64,000 nucleotides of DNA from an uncultured Prevotella sp. (GTDB taxonomy: Bacteria > Bacteroidota > Bacteroidia > Bacteroidales > Bacteroidaceae), in contig CAKQSF010000001.1 of NCBI GenBank assembly GCA_934272845.1, forward strand, positions 1 to 64,000, written 5' to 3'. Of the stretch, positions 53,799-63,663 are shown in pieces. Each line of letters begins with the position of its first letter. Positions within the stretch are counted from its first letter, which is position 1. A model generated the notes under the pieces. It was not told the origin of the DNA and did no database searches. It was given only the letters and a program-made list of their open reading frames with translations. The position numbers and the translations under genes were made by a program.

Positions 53799-54293
53799 TT
53801 ACAGTTCTGGCTTGATTGCTTCTATCCATGCGTCTATTCTACCTGCCGTCAGGCTTTCTTCGTTGTCATTGTCAAGTGCAAGACCTACGAACTTTCCGTC
53901 TTCTACGGCCTCTGAATCATCGTATGTATAACCTGCTGTATCCACTTGACCTACGACCTTAGCACCAGCCTCCTTTGCCGCTTTGTATATTTCTGCCATG
54001 CCTCCACAGAATGTGTCTGAATAACTGCTGGAGTCACCACATCCGAAGAGTGCAACTGTCTTACCGTTAAGGTCTGCGTTTTTTATCACTTTCAGACCGT
54101 CATACCAGTCATCTTGTACCTCGCCGCAGCCCCATGTGCTGGTGCCGAGAATAAGATTGTCGTTATCTGCAACCACATCTGCTGTGAAGTCCTGTACATT
54201 GATTGCTTCAACACCTAATTTCTGGGCAATCTCTGCCGCAATTCCTTCACACGTTCCTGTAGAACTTCCGAATACTACTATTGTCTTTTTCAT
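53799..54293 (-). CDS. fldA: Flavodoxin
   Basis: ATG at 54293 (MKKTIVVFGSSTGTCEGIAA) is the start; the longer frame from 54374 crosses the promoter. The FMN phosphate loop SSTGTCEGIA, the ring loops LGTSTWGCGEVQDDWYDG and ALFGCGDSSSYSDTFCGGMA are typical of long-chain flavodoxins (164 residues). It carries electrons in anaerobic metabolism and replaces ferredoxin under iron limitation. The promoter pair is at 54344-54375, about 50 bp upstream. eno follows in the same direction. Confidence 0.95.
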   Translation of the reverse strand: MKKTIVVFGSSTGTCEGIAAEIAQKLGVEAINVQDFTADVVADNDNLILGTSTWGCGEVQDDWYDGLKVIKNADLNGKTVALFGCGDSSSYSDTFCGGMAEIYKAAKEAGAKVVGQVDTAGYTYDDSEAVEDGKFVGLALDNDNEESLTAGRIDAWIEAIKPEL

Positions 54294-54343
54294 ACGTAAA
54301 AATAATTTGGTTATCTTTGTTTCTTGTTGTTTTTTTGACGGTG

Positions 54344-54375
54344 CAAAGGTAGTGGTTTTACTTGTATCGGACAAT
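54344..54375 (-). promoter_or_regulatory. Promoter of fldA
   Basis: On the minus strand ATTG (54372-54375) and TACCTTTG (54344-54351) are 20 bp apart. Confidence 0.75.
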
Positions 54376-54588
54376 ACTCATTTGTTGGTGTTTTGGCTAT
54401 CCCTATTTTTTATTAATCACTAATAGTTAACCTATTACGAGCATTAGCCTTAGAGCAAATTGCCTGGAAGGCAGTAAACTATTTGTAGCGTATTGGTTTC
54501 CAGCCAAAGATAGTCTTTGGCCTTGCGCATATCCCCCCCTTAAGTTATCGCAGAATGGTTACACAATTGTAGCAACATCACGTTACAA

Positions 54589-55200
54589 TCACAGTACACT
54601 ATAACGCTGAAACATTGCTTTATACGCCTCTACCTTCTTTTCAAACGCTAAAGGATATGCCCTTGACGAACTGGGAAGACGATACAATTCCAGTTCCTTT
54701 TCTAGTTTGATGAAATGGTTTACTTTAGGTATTTCTTTTATTCCATAATAATGACATATTGTTTCGGTGGCTTTCTCGCCTGTTGTCACCACCGCTCTTA
54801 GGTTAGGCATGGAGCGTGTTAGCGAACGGATATCTGTTGCTTCTACTACCTCTAAGAATTTGTCTGAGGCATTATCCTTCAACCTGCGTACTGCTGTCGC
54901 AGTATCGAAAAAGGCTATTCCTTTTTCTTCACAATGCTTTACAATGCTGTTGAGCACAAAACTCTTCGCTGTCTTACTTACAAAATAGTCACGGTCACCG
55001 TAAAATGCCTGTCCTTCTATGCGCCAATGGTCATTGATAAAGTTAGGATAATAAAAGTCACAACACCACCTCTTGCGCTGCGGTGGAAAACTACCTAGGA
55101 ACAATATCCTCGCATTTTCTGGCAGAAAAGGTACGAGCGGGTGGTATTCCACTCCGCTCGTAGTCCGCTCTATGTTTGATTTATTGAGATATGAATTCAT
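54589..55200 (-). CDS. Uracil-DNA glycosylase superfamily protein
   Basis: The Mug/UDG-like fold is shown by ARILFLGSFPPQRKRWCCDF, YYPNFINDHWRIEGQAFYGD, IAFFDTATAVRRLKDNASD, LRAVVTTGEKATETICHYYG and YRLPSSSRAYPLAFEKKVEA. This group is common in Bacteroidetes and is assumed to remove damaged bases, although its substrate is unproven. The first 20 residues are a polar extension, and 203 residues is usual. It is 23 bp from the symporter gene on the same strand but faces a different pathway, so the link is probably only positional. Confidence 0.85.
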   Translation of the reverse strand: MNSYLNKSNIERTTSGVEYHPLVPFLPENARILFLGSFPPQRKRWCCDFYYPNFINDHWRIEGQAFYGDRDYFVSKTAKSFVLNSIVKHCEEKGIAFFDTATAVRRLKDNASDKFLEVVEATDIRSLTRSMPNLRAVVTTGEKATETICHYYGIKEIPKVNHFIKLEKELELYRLPSSSRAYPLAFEKKVEAYKAMFQRYSVL

Positions 55201-55223
55201 TAAGTAATATTAAATGGGGTGGG

Positions 55224-56711
55224 CTATGTTGTTTTAATCTTTTTTGCCGCTACCATGCTCAATGCGATGTAAGTTATCATACCATTTACCATGAGTAACT
55301 CGTAACCGAAGTGATAGCCTGTCAATATGGGCACATAATTGTCAAGCGCAAGACAAATTAATGGCGAACCTACACAGATGGCATACGCTGCACTCCCTAT
55401 GTGCTGCACCTTTCCTTTATGGAACATGGCATAGGCAAATAGTCCTAAGAGCGGTCCATAAGTGTAACTGCACAGGCGATAAATGGCGTCTATCAACGAT
55501 GTTGTGTTGAATAGATGGAAGAGCATGATACACACAATGAATACCACCGCCATGCCTATGTGTACCTTTCTGCGCATTCTATCACTCTTCACGTCAGTCT
55601 CATCGCTATCTGCCTTTACTCCGAGTATGTCTATGCAGAAACAAGTTGTTAGTGCAGTCAGCGCACTGTCTGCACTGCTGAATGCTGCTGCCACTATTCC
55701 GATGGCAAAGAGTATCAGTACGGTGTTACCTAGGTCTCCTGTTACTGCAAACATCGTAAGCAGTTCGTCTGGCTTCTCTGGCAGTGGCATTCCTCTCTGC
55801 GAACATAACATGCAGAGCATTACACCGAGCGCAAGGAAAAGGAAGTTGGCAGGGAAGAAGGCGAAGCCGTAGGTGCACATGTCCTTCTGCGCTTCGTCTA
55901 CATTGCGACAGGTAAGGTTCTTCTGCATCATGTCCTGGTCCAGTCCTGTCATCACTATGACTATAAAGATGCCTGAGAGGAAAGATATTACACGGTTTGG
56001 AGCATCAAAATTCAGCGACACTATACTCTGTTCGAATACTCCGCAAAAGGATTTTACCACTGCCCCCAATCCTGTCTGGTCGGGATACAGTTGCATTGCC
56101 ACATTATATATTATGAGCACGAGTGCGGCAAACATGCAGAACGTTTGCAGGGTGTCGGTCCATACTAACGTCTTTATGCCTCCCCTACGTGTGTAGACCC
56201 ATATTAACATCACCATGACACACACTGTTAACAAGAAGAGCATTCCTTCCATCAGCGGTGTTCTTGCTATTGTTCCGTTACCATCGAACATGCTTCGGTA
56301 AATGATATAACACGGCACGTAGAACCTTGCTGCTGCTCCTGTCATCTTTGAGAGCAAGAAGAACGCTGCACCTGTCTTGTAAGCCTCGTTGCCCAGAGGC
56401 TTCAGCATGCTGTATATCGTTGTGAGGTTAAGCCTATAATACGCTGGTAACAGTATGAACGCTACGGCAAAATAACCAAAAATAAAACCGAGACAGGTGT
56501 AAAGGTATGACATTCCAGACCCTATCACCATTCCCGGTACACTAACGAACGTGATGCCTGATATGCTCGCTCCTATCATGCCAAAGGCAACAAGATACCA
56601 TGGGGACTGCCTGGCACCACGAAAGAATATATTATTATTGCTCCTTGAAGCCGTCAACCGACTGACTCCAAGGAGCAACATAAAGTAAATTATTATTACT
56701 GTTACAAACAT
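55224..56711 (-). CDS. Sodium:solute symporter family protein
   Basis: The 495-residue protein has about 13 membrane segments and SSS features: RGARQSPWYLVAFGMIGASI, SGITFVSVPGMVIGSGMSYL, TGAAARFYVPCYIIYRSMFD and VAAAFSSADSALTALTTCFC, the last holding the Ser-rich Na+ site. It probably carries a sugar or sugar acid with Na+. It starts 3 bp after the GH43-like gene's stop, so the enzyme and transporter form one unit, consistent with uptake of the sugar that the enzyme releases. Confidence 0.9.
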   Translation of the reverse strand: MFVTVIIIYFMLLLGVSRLTASRSNNNIFFRGARQSPWYLVAFGMIGASISGITFVSVPGMVIGSGMSYLYTCLGFIFGYFAVAFILLPAYYRLNLTTIYSMLKPLGNEAYKTGAAFFLLSKMTGAAARFYVPCYIIYRSMFDGNGTIARTPLMEGMLFLLTVCVMVMLIWVYTRRGGIKTLVWTDTLQTFCMFAALVLIIYNVAMQLYPDQTGLGAVVKSFCGVFEQSIVSLNFDAPNRVISFLSGIFIVIVMTGLDQDMMQKNLTCRNVDEAQKDMCTYGFAFFPANFLFLALGVMLCMLCSQRGMPLPEKPDELLTMFAVTGDLGNTVLILFAIGIVAAAFSSADSALTALTTCFCIDILGVKADSDETDVKSDRMRRKVHIGMAVVFIVCIMLFHLFNTTSLIDAIYRLCSYTYGPLLGLFAYAMFHKGKVQHIGSAAYAICVGSPLICLALDNYVPILTGYHFGYELLMVNGMITYIALSMVAAKKIKTT

Positions 56712-56714
56712 ATA

Positions 56715-57785
56715 CTACTTCTTCATTTTGCTTGCGCTCCACTTCTTCAGGCGGTCATATTCTGCCTTTGTTATGCGCATGAACGAACCGTGCTGTGGTG
56801 CTGTAACTCCCTGAATGTCATGAGGGTCAGAGAAGTTACGCATAAACTTGTCCGCCTTACATATGCGGTAGTGTTTTGGATGTGAAGAGTACTCTATATA
56901 AGCGATGCGCCACCCTTCTTCTCCATCAATTTGGAATGCTGACACGCCTTCACAGTTCTTTTTTCCCTCAAAGTTAACATAGTCTTCCTCTACTGGTTCT
57001 CCCCATGGTCCACGCAGTCTTGGCGCTGTAGCAGTAAAGAGTCCTGGCTTTCCACCCTCTTTCTTTATCATCATGTGGAAGAGTCCGTCGGCAGGCACAT
57101 AGTTGATATCAGCGTCTATCGTAGCATATCCCCAGTCAAAGAGTTGCTGCGGCTGCGTCATCTTTGTGAACGACTTGTCTGCATATGAATAGAACATGCG
57201 ATCATACTTATCCTCTGCGCGGTTCAGCATAGAGTAATATATAAAGTATGCTCCCTGGCTACCGTCCTTCCATACGTATGTCTCGTCCCAGAAGACTTGT
57301 GGTGCCCATACGCGACATATTTGACTCCAGTCCTTGTATACAGGTGTGATGTTCTTGTCATTGCCGTCGCAGAAGATAGACAACCCCTTACGAAAGTCGA
57401 ATGATACTGATTTCCACTTAATAAGGTCGTTAGAGCGAAGCAGGTCTATACCAAAGTTCTCCCACTCTGAGTTCTTACCTAACTTTTTCGTCATACGGTT
57501 ATTCATATCTGTTGTTACCATGACGAAGTTTTTCTTGTCGTAGGCGCGACAGATATAAGCGTCACGTGTGCCACCCTCTATCCTTGCATGCTCATAACTG
57601 GAAAACACAGAATCTCCCCCAAGAATATCCTCATAGTTCAGACCGTCCTTACTTACGGCAAATGCCGTCCACTGTCCCTTGTCACTCATGTGGCAATAGA
57701 GGTAATAATCTCCCTTTACAGGATTTACAGCGTGCGCTCCTATTGCCAACGCTGCTAAACATAAAGATGTTAGTAGTTTCTTCAT
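56715..57785 (-). CDS. Secreted GH43-like five-bladed beta-propeller glycosidase
   Basis: A signal peptide (KKLLTSLCLAALAIGAHA) precedes repeated propeller blades: KGDYYLYCHMSDKGQWTAFA, WAPQVFWDETYVWKD, YATIDADINYVPADGLFHMM and ENVEEDY-like parts near EEDYVNFEGKKNCEGVSAFQ. The acidic residues in APQVFWDE, DADINYV and KNCEGVSA fit the three GH43/GH117-type catalytic positions. The exact substrate is not clear; arabinose- or galactose-containing glycans are usual. It is the first gene of a two-gene unit with the symporter 3 bp downstream. Confidence 0.82.
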   Translation of the reverse strand: MKKLLTSLCLAALAIGAHAVNPVKGDYYLYCHMSDKGQWTAFAVSKDGLNYEDILGGDSVFSSYEHARIEGGTRDAYICRAYDKKNFVMVTTDMNNRMTKKLGKNSEWENFGIDLLRSNDLIKWKSVSFDFRKGLSIFCDGNDKNITPVYKDWSQICRVWAPQVFWDETYVWKDGSQGAYFIYYSMLNRAEDKYDRMFYSYADKSFTKMTQPQQLFDWGYATIDADINYVPADGLFHMMIKKEGGKPGLFTATAPRLRGPWGEPVEEDYVNFEGKKNCEGVSAFQIDGEEGWRIAYIEYSSHPKHYRICKADKFMRNFSDPHDIQGVTAPQHGSFMRITKAEYDRLKKWSASKMKK

Positions 57786-57840
57786 AATTCTTTTGTCTTG
57801 GTTATTGTAAGTTATCCATTATTTTCATTATAGAGTAGTT

Positions 57841-60800
57841 CTATACATTATTTATCATTCTCTTCAGCGTCTTTACTGCTTCTGCCACGCTTGCCACGTT
57901 CTTTACCACGAGGCGATTGTGTCCTCCAACCTCCTTGAAGTTACAGTAGCGTGGATGTGATGCCACATAGTTGAGTATCGCCGTAAAGAAAGGACTTTTG
58001 TAGAACACACTATCCTTATTCGACACGAACTGCATCTGCATCTGATGTTGTTTCAGTATGAGTTTCTCGCAGCCTAACGTTCTTCCGAGCCTTCTCACCA
58101 TCACCACGAGCATGAGTTCCTCTCCTTCTTTCGGCACTGGCCCAAAGCGGTCCTCCATTCTCTTGCGATACGCTTCGAGGTCTGCCTCTGTCTGTATGCT
58201 GTCCAGTTCGCGATAGAGTATCATGCGCTCACTGCTTCCTGGCACATAGTAGTCTGGGAAATACATCTGCAGGTCGCTCTCCACATTGCAGTCGTCCACA
58301 AAGTCCTCACCCGTAAGTTTCTCCCCTTCTGCCAGTTGTTCGGCATAGAGGTCTTGGAACTCATCGTTCTTTAGTTCGTTGACCGCCTGCGAGAGTATCT
58401 TCTGGTATGTCTCATAGCCAAGGTCTTCCATAAATCCCGACTGTTCTGCTCCGAGCAGGTTTCCCGCTCCGCGGATGTCGAGGTCTTGCATGGCGAGGCT
58501 AAATCCTGACCCTAAGTCGGCAAATGTCTCCAGCGCCTCCAGTCTGCGTCTACTGTCTGCCGGCAAACTCGTCAGTGGCGGTGCAAGAAGATAACAGAAC
58601 GCCTTACGGTTGCTGCGCCCCACTCTGCCTCGCATCTGGTGCAGATCCGACAGTCCGAAGTGGTTAGCATCATTAATAATAATGGTATTAGCATTAGGGA
58701 TATCTATGCCGTTCTCCACTATCGTCGTTGAGAGCAGCAAGTCATAATCATGGTTTATGAACGCCATGACCACCTTCTCCAGTTCCTCTGGCTTCATTTG
58801 TCCATGTCCTATCGCCACTCGGCAGTCAGGCACGTGGCGCTCTATGATGCGCTTCATGCTGTCAAGAGTCGCTATACGGTTACAAACAAAGTATATCTGC
58901 CCTCCTCGGCTCATCTCGAAGTTAATAGCATCCGTCAGCAGTTCTACAGAGAACGTTGCCACCTGCGTGTCTATAGGATGACGACTTGGCGGCGGTGTGC
59001 GCATAATGCTCATGTCTCTTGCTCCCATCAGCGAGAACTGTAGCGTGCGTGGTATAGGCGTGGCAGACATTGTCAGCGTGTCAACATTAGTCTTCAGTTG
59101 TCTCAACTTCTCCTTTGTCGACACTCCGAACTTCTGTTCCTCGTCAATGATTAGCAGTCCGAGGTCGTGCCATTTCACTGTCTTCGCCAGCATGCGGTGC
59201 GTGCCTACGAGTATGTCTATCCTACCATCTTCCAGCCGTTGCAACACGTCCTTAGTCTGTTTCGCTGTGCGTGCGCGTGAAAGGTAGTCCACCGTAACGG
59301 GCAGTCCGTCAAGGCGTTTCATAAACGTCTTATAATGCTGAAATGCGAGCACCGTTGTCGGAACGAGCACTGCCACCTGTTTTGAGTCGCATGCTGCCTT
59401 AAAAGCGGCACGTATGGCAACCTCCGTCTTGCCGAAGCCAACATCGCCACACACCAGTCGGTCCATAGGTCGCGCTGACTCCATGTCGTGTTTTACCTCC
59501 TGCGTAGCCTTCATCTGGTCGGGCGTATCCTCATAAAGGAATGAGTCCTCCAGTTCATGTTGCAGGTAAGAGTCTGCCGAGAACGCAAATCCCTTTTCGT
59601 GTCGACGCTGCGCATAGAGTTTTATCAAGTCACGCGCAATGTCTTTTATGCGTTTCTTCGCCTTATCCTTTATGCGTTCCCATGCCCCCGTGCCTAAGGT
59701 TGATAGTCGTGGTGGTTCGCCGCTGTCGGCACGCCTATATTTGCTTATCTTGTAGAGGGCATGTATGCTCACGTCCACCTTGTCGTTCTTCTGATACACT
59801 ATGCGTATCACCTCCTGGAACCCTGGCGTCACGGTACCGTCAGCATTACGCACTGTCGTAGGCACACGCACCAACCCTGCAAACTTTCCTATGCCAAAGT
59901 CTACGTGGACAATGAAGTCTCCTGGTTCCATCTCCTGCAGTTCCTTCATCGTCAGCGCCATCTTGCCGCGCTTTGCCGCCTGCGCCTTCAGTTGATACTT
60001 ATGGAAGCGTTCAAATATCTGGTGATCTGTAAACAGTGCCACCTTCACTCCATGGTCCACAAAGCCTTCGTGTACCACGCCCTTCACCTTCTGCCACTCC
60101 GCGCATGCCTCTGCGCCTGTGCTCGTCTTCACACCCTGCATTATCTCTGTGAGGCGCTCCTGCTGCTTGTCGCTATCTGATAGCACGTAGACGCCATAGC
60201 CCTGCAACGCAAAGTCCTCCATGGTCTGCGCAAGTAGGTCAAAGTTCTTATGCAGCAACGGCTGTGGCGAGGTCTGTAACGTAAGTGACGACGGCGCACC
60301 TGTTGCACCTGTAGCCTCCAGTTCCACGATGGTAAAGCGTTCAAGGCTCTTCTCCATTCGCCTCCCCGTGCATAAATTCAGTTCTGCGGTCAGTTCGCGC
60401 TCTACGGATGCTCTCTCCATCTCTGTGGCTGCAGCCAGACGGTCGCTTACTGCCTGCTGTGAGAAGCCATCCTTATATATATAGTCCACGGCATCCACCA
60501 CGTACCTTACACCGTGGGTCACCACGATGGTATCCTTTGGCATAAACTCTGTCAGCGGTATTTTCTCAGCCTCTGTGCGCAGCATCTCTGGTACTATCGT
60601 CAGCGTGTCGAGGATATCCATTGACAACTGATCCTCTACGTTGAAGGTGCGCATGGAGTCTATCTCGTCATCGAAGAAGTCTATGCGGTAAGGCTGCTCT
60701 GAACTGTATGAATATACGTCCATGATGCTTCCTCTTACAGCGTACTGCCCTGGCTCATAAACATAGTCTTGTTCGCGAAAGCCTAGTTCTCTTAACTGCT

Positions 60801-61272
60801 TCGTCAGCGTGCTCATATCCACACACTGCCCCTTCGTCAGCGTTATTCTGCGCTCGTCAAGGCGTTGCTTGCTTACCACCAGTTCTGCCAGTGCCGCTGG
60901 GCATGTCACCACAATGTTCACCGTGCCCTCTGCTATCTTCGTCAGCGCCTCGGTACGCATTATCTCGCCCGCGGCATCACGCTGCCCGAACTTCGCTGCT
61001 CGTTTATATGATGAAGGAAATAGCGCCACGGCTGTCTCTCCCTGTATGTTCACCAGGTCCTGATACAGATAGCCTGCCTCGTCTGCATCGCGCATCACGA
61101 AGAGCAACGGACGTGACACAACTCTCCCTGCCGCAGCAAAATATATCGCCACTGCCGACTGCGTAAGGCCGCTGACCACTATCCGCTGACCTGCCGTGCC
61201 ACTCAGCAGCCCTGCAAGCGCCTTTACCTGCACACTGCCTTCATAAAGTGTCAAAAATTCTTTTAACAACAT
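57841..61272 (-). CDS. mfd: Transcription-repair coupling factor
   Basis: Mfd removes RNA polymerase stalled at DNA damage and recruits UvrAB. From N to C: UvrB-homology region, the RNA-polymerase-binding part with PGDFIVHVDFGIGKFAGLVR, then a RecG-like motor with Walker A DRLVCGDVGFGKTEVAIRAA (about residue 605), DEEQ box LLIIDEEQKFGVSTKEKLRQ, TMSATPIPRTLQFSLMGARD and QMRGRVGRSNRKAFCYL, followed by the C-terminal TRCF domain. The 1143-residue length is normal. It is convergent with no neighbour; a -7 element is at 61282-61289. Confidence 0.97.
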   Translation of the reverse strand: MLLKEFLTLYEGSVQVKALAGLLSGTAGQRIVVSGLTQSAVAIYFAAAGRVVSRPLLFVMRDADEAGYLYQDLVNIQGETAVALFPSSYKRAAKFGQRDAAGEIMRTEALTKIAEGTVNIVVTCPAALAELVVSKQRLDERRITLTKGQCVDMSTLTKQLRELGFREQDYVYEPGQYAVRGSIMDVYSYSSEQPYRIDFFDDEIDSMRTFNVEDQLSMDILDTLTIVPEMLRTEAEKIPLTEFMPKDTIVVTHGVRYVVDAVDYIYKDGFSQQAVSDRLAAATEMERASVERELTAELNLCTGRRMEKSLERFTIVELEATGATGAPSSLTLQTSPQPLLHKNFDLLAQTMEDFALQGYGVYVLSDSDKQQERLTEIMQGVKTSTGAEACAEWQKVKGVVHEGFVDHGVKVALFTDHQIFERFHKYQLKAQAAKRGKMALTMKELQEMEPGDFIVHVDFGIGKFAGLVRVPTTVRNADGTVTPGFQEVIRIVYQKNDKVDVSIHALYKISKYRRADSGEPPRLSTLGTGAWERIKDKAKKRIKDIARDLIKLYAQRRHEKGFAFSADSYLQHELEDSFLYEDTPDQMKATQEVKHDMESARPMDRLVCGDVGFGKTEVAIRAAFKAACDSKQVAVLVPTTVLAFQHYKTFMKRLDGLPVTVDYLSRARTAKQTKDVLQRLEDGRIDILVGTHRMLAKTVKWHDLGLLIIDEEQKFGVSTKEKLRQLKTNVDTLTMSATPIPRTLQFSLMGARDMSIMRTPPPSRHPIDTQVATFSVELLTDAINFEMSRGGQIYFVCNRIATLDSMKRIIERHVPDCRVAIGHGQMKPEELEKVVMAFINHDYDLLLSTTIVENGIDIPNANTIIINDANHFGLSDLHQMRGRVGRSNRKAFCYLLAPPLTSLPADSRRRLEALETFADLGSGFSLAMQDLDIRGAGNLLGAEQSGFMEDLGYETYQKILSQAVNELKNDEFQDLYAEQLAEGEKLTGEDFVDDCNVESDLQMYFPDYYVPGSSERMILYRELDSIQTEADLEAYRKRMEDRFGPVPKEGEELMLVVMVRRLGRTLGCEKLILKQHQMQMQFVSNKDSVFYKSPFFTAILNYVASHPRYCNFKEVGGHNRLVVKNVASVAEAVKTLKRMINNV

Positions 61273-61281
61273 AAATCACTG

Positions 61282-61289
61282 CAAAAGTA
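61282..61289 (-). promoter_or_regulatory. -7 element of mfd
   Basis: On the minus strand TACTTTTG matches TAnnTTTG, 9 bp before the start codon, so the mfd message should have almost no leader. The -33 box is not clear. Confidence 0.5.
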
Positions 61290-61309
61290 CGAAAAATTTC
61301 TTTAATAAC

Positions 61310-61340
61310 TTTGTCGTTTTAAGATTATTTCGTACTTTTG
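61310..61340 (+). promoter_or_regulatory. Promoter of the glycosyltransferase gene
   Basis: TTTG (61310-61313) and TACTTTTG (61333-61340) are 19 bp apart. It is back-to-back with the mfd promoter region. Confidence 0.65.
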
Positions 61341-61397
61341 TGACGATAAAAAGAATAACTTAGTACAAACAGTACGGTATAAATAAGATTTTTAGTC

Positions 61398-62147
61398 ATG
61401 CAGACAAGCGACAGCATTGTTATAATACCTACGTATAACGAAAAGGAGAACATAGAGAAAATCATACGTGCCATCTTCGCCCTGCCGAAGGCATTCCACA
61501 TTCTTGTCATTGACGATGGTTCACCCGACGGCACTGCTTCTATCGTTAAACGCCTGATTGCTGATGAGTTCAGCGGACAGTTGTTTATTGAGGAGCGTGA
61601 GGGCAAACTGGGGCTGGGCACCGCCTACATCAAGGGGTTCAAGTGGGCACTGGCTCGCGACTACCAATATATCTTCGAAATGGACGCTGACTTCAGCCAC
61701 GACCCTGCTGACCTGCCACGCCTTTACTCTGCCTGCGCTGACGAGGGCTACGATGTGGCGATTGGCTCTCGTTACGTCAGCGGCGTAAACGTGGTCAACT
61801 GGCCCATAGGCAGAGTGCTGATGTCATACTTCGCATCGAAGTACGTGCGTCTCATCACAGGCTTCCAGGTTCACGATACCACTGCGGGCTTTAAGTGTTA
61901 CAAGCGCCGCGTGCTTGAGACCATAGAACTGGACAAGATTCGCTTCAAGGGGTACGCCTTCCAGATTGAGATGAAGTTCACCGCATACAAGATTGGGTTC
62001 CGCATCAAGGAGGTTCCTGTCATCTTCGTTAACCGTCGTGAGGGAGTGAGCAAGATGAACGGTGGCATCTTCGGTGAGGCTTTCTTCGGCGTCATGAGGC
62101 TGCGCCTCGATGGATGGCTCAGAAAGTATCCTAAGCCTAAGTACTAA
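61398..62147 (+). CDS. Polyprenol/dolichol-phosphate mannose synthase-like glycosyltransferase (GT2)
   Basis: The GT2 fold has IVIIPTYNEKENIEKIIRAI, the first Asp in HILVIDDGSPDGTASIVKRL and the DxD-type QYIFEMDADFSHDPADLPRL, with later blocks GSRYVSGVNVVNWPIGRVLM and FRIKEVPVIFVNRREGVSKM. DPM1-like enzymes transfer mannose or another hexose from a nucleotide sugar to a lipid carrier for surface glycan synthesis. It has no C-terminal membrane helices, like the soluble DPM1 group. The secreted esterase gene follows after 33 bp. Confidence 0.92.
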   Translation: MQTSDSIVIIPTYNEKENIEKIIRAIFALPKAFHILVIDDGSPDGTASIVKRLIADEFSGQLFIEEREGKLGLGTAYIKGFKWALARDYQYIFEMDADFSHDPADLPRLYSACADEGYDVAIGSRYVSGVNVVNWPIGRVLMSYFASKYVRLITGFQVHDTTAGFKCYKRRVLETIELDKIRFKGYAFQIEMKFTAYKIGFRIKEVPVIFVNRREGVSKMNGGIFGEAFFGVMRLRLDGWLRKYPKPKY

Positions 62148-62180
62148 CTCCCCTACCCCTACACACTTTATTCCTACCAA

Positions 62181-63533
62181 ATGAAGACTTTCATTAAGAG
62201 AAATTTTCTTATCCTTGCCACTACGGTATCGCTTTGCGTTCCCTGCCAGTTTGTTAATGGGGACTACGCTACCGTGGCTGCTGAGAACTACCCTTACCGC
62301 AGCGACTACCTGTGGGTAACTACCCCTAACCATGCCGACTGGCTCTACAAGACTGGCGAAAAGGCTACGGTTGAGGTGCAACTATACAAATATGGTGTAG
62401 CGACTGACGCGGAGATCAGTTATGAGATTGCTCCAGACATGCTTGAACCTATCTCTAAGGGCACCGTGAGACTGAAGAATGGCAGGGCTACCGTGAGCAT
62501 GGGCACACGTAAGACGCCTGGCTTCCTTGACCTGAAACTGACTACTAATGTTGGGGGCACTAAGACCTCGCACCACGTCAAGGTGGGCTTCAGCCCTTAC
62601 GACATACTGCCTTTCACTAAGATGCCGACGGACTTCGGCGACTTCTGGTCTAAGACCATTGAGGATGCACGTAAGACTCCTATTACCGTTACGCGCGAAC
62701 TGGCTCCGGAATACTGCACGGACAAGATTGACTGCTGGCTCGTCAAGATTAGGATTGATCGCGGCCACTATATGTATGGCTATCTCACCATGCCTAAGAA
62801 TGCCACGAAGGGCAGCCATGCCGTGGTGCTTTGTCCTCCTGGGGCTGGCATTAAGACTATTAAAGAACCGCTACGCCATCGCTACTACGCTGAGGACGGC
62901 ATGATAAGGCTTGAGGTGGAGATTCATGGTCTTGACCCTCGTCTGTCTGCCGACACGTTTAAGAGCATCAGTAACGCCTTCAGCAATAGCGAGAATGGTT
63001 ATCTCGTTAACGGCATCGACAGTAAGGAGCGTTACTATATGCGCCATGTCTATGCTGGCATGGTGCGCTGCATTGATTATCTCACTTCCTTGCCTGAGTG
63101 GGACGGGAAGAACATTGCCGTGCAGGGTGGTTCACAGGGCGGTGCCCTTGCCCTCGTTACGGCTGGCCTCGACCCTCGCGTCACTCTCTGCGTGGCTAAC
63201 CACCCTGCCCTTACCGACATGGCGGCGTATAGCGAAAAAGGGCGCACTGGCGGCTATCCGCATCTTAATCGTAACCCTGCGGGAATACTTACGTCTCAGG
63301 TTGTCAACACACTTCAGTACTACGACGTAGTGAACTTCTGTCGTAAGATTACCTGTCCCGTACGCATGACGTGGGGATACAACGATAGCACGTGCCCTCC
63401 TACAACCTCTTTCGCTGCCTGGAACGTGATTACTAGCGAGAAAGCCTCCTTCATCACACCAATAAACGAACACTGGACCTCTGAAACCATGGAGTTACAA
63501 CATAAGGACTGGATAAAAGCGAAGTTGAAGTAA
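62181..63533 (+). CDS. Secreted acetyl-xylan-esterase-like alpha/beta hydrolase
   Basis: A signal peptide (FLILATTVSLCVPCQFVNGD) and an N-terminal beta domain precede an AXE1-type hydrolase. The nucleophile Ser is in IAVQGGSQGGALALVTAGLD (about residue 316), the acid in MTWGYNDSTCPPTTSFAAW, and the His in TPINEHWTSETME near the end. AXE1/cephalosporin-C-deacetylase-type enzymes remove acetyl groups from plant polysaccharides and oligosaccharides. The 450-residue length includes the extra N-terminal domain common in Bacteroidetes. A hairpin terminator follows at 63567. Confidence 0.9.
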   Translation: MKTFIKRNFLILATTVSLCVPCQFVNGDYATVAAENYPYRSDYLWVTTPNHADWLYKTGEKATVEVQLYKYGVATDAEISYEIAPDMLEPISKGTVRLKNGRATVSMGTRKTPGFLDLKLTTNVGGTKTSHHVKVGFSPYDILPFTKMPTDFGDFWSKTIEDARKTPITVTRELAPEYCTDKIDCWLVKIRIDRGHYMYGYLTMPKNATKGSHAVVLCPPGAGIKTIKEPLRHRYYAEDGMIRLEVEIHGLDPRLSADTFKSISNAFSNSENGYLVNGIDSKERYYMRHVYAGMVRCIDYLTSLPEWDGKNIAVQGGSQGGALALVTAGLDPRVTLCVANHPALTDMAAYSEKGRTGGYPHLNRNPAGILTSQVVNTLQYYDVVNFCRKITCPVRMTWGYNDSTCPPTTSFAAWNVITSEKASFITPINEHWTSETMELQHKDWIKAKLK

Positions 63534-63566
63534 TAAAGAAGGCGAGAATTAACAAATTAACAAATT

Positions 63567-63616
63567 AACGCGTTGGCAGAATTAAAACATATTAATTCCG
63601 CCAACGCGTTTTCTTC
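63567..63616 (+). terminator. Hairpin terminator after the esterase gene
   Basis: AACGCGTTGGC (63567-63577) pairs with GCCAACGCGTT (63600-63610), extended inward by AGAATTA and TTAATTCC with a mismatch, and followed by TTTCTTC. It is bounded upstream by a threefold AACAAATT-type repeat. Confidence 0.75.
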
Positions 63617-63663
63617 GAATATAATCATTCATAGTAGGATATATATATGTTGTAGGTTTGGGT

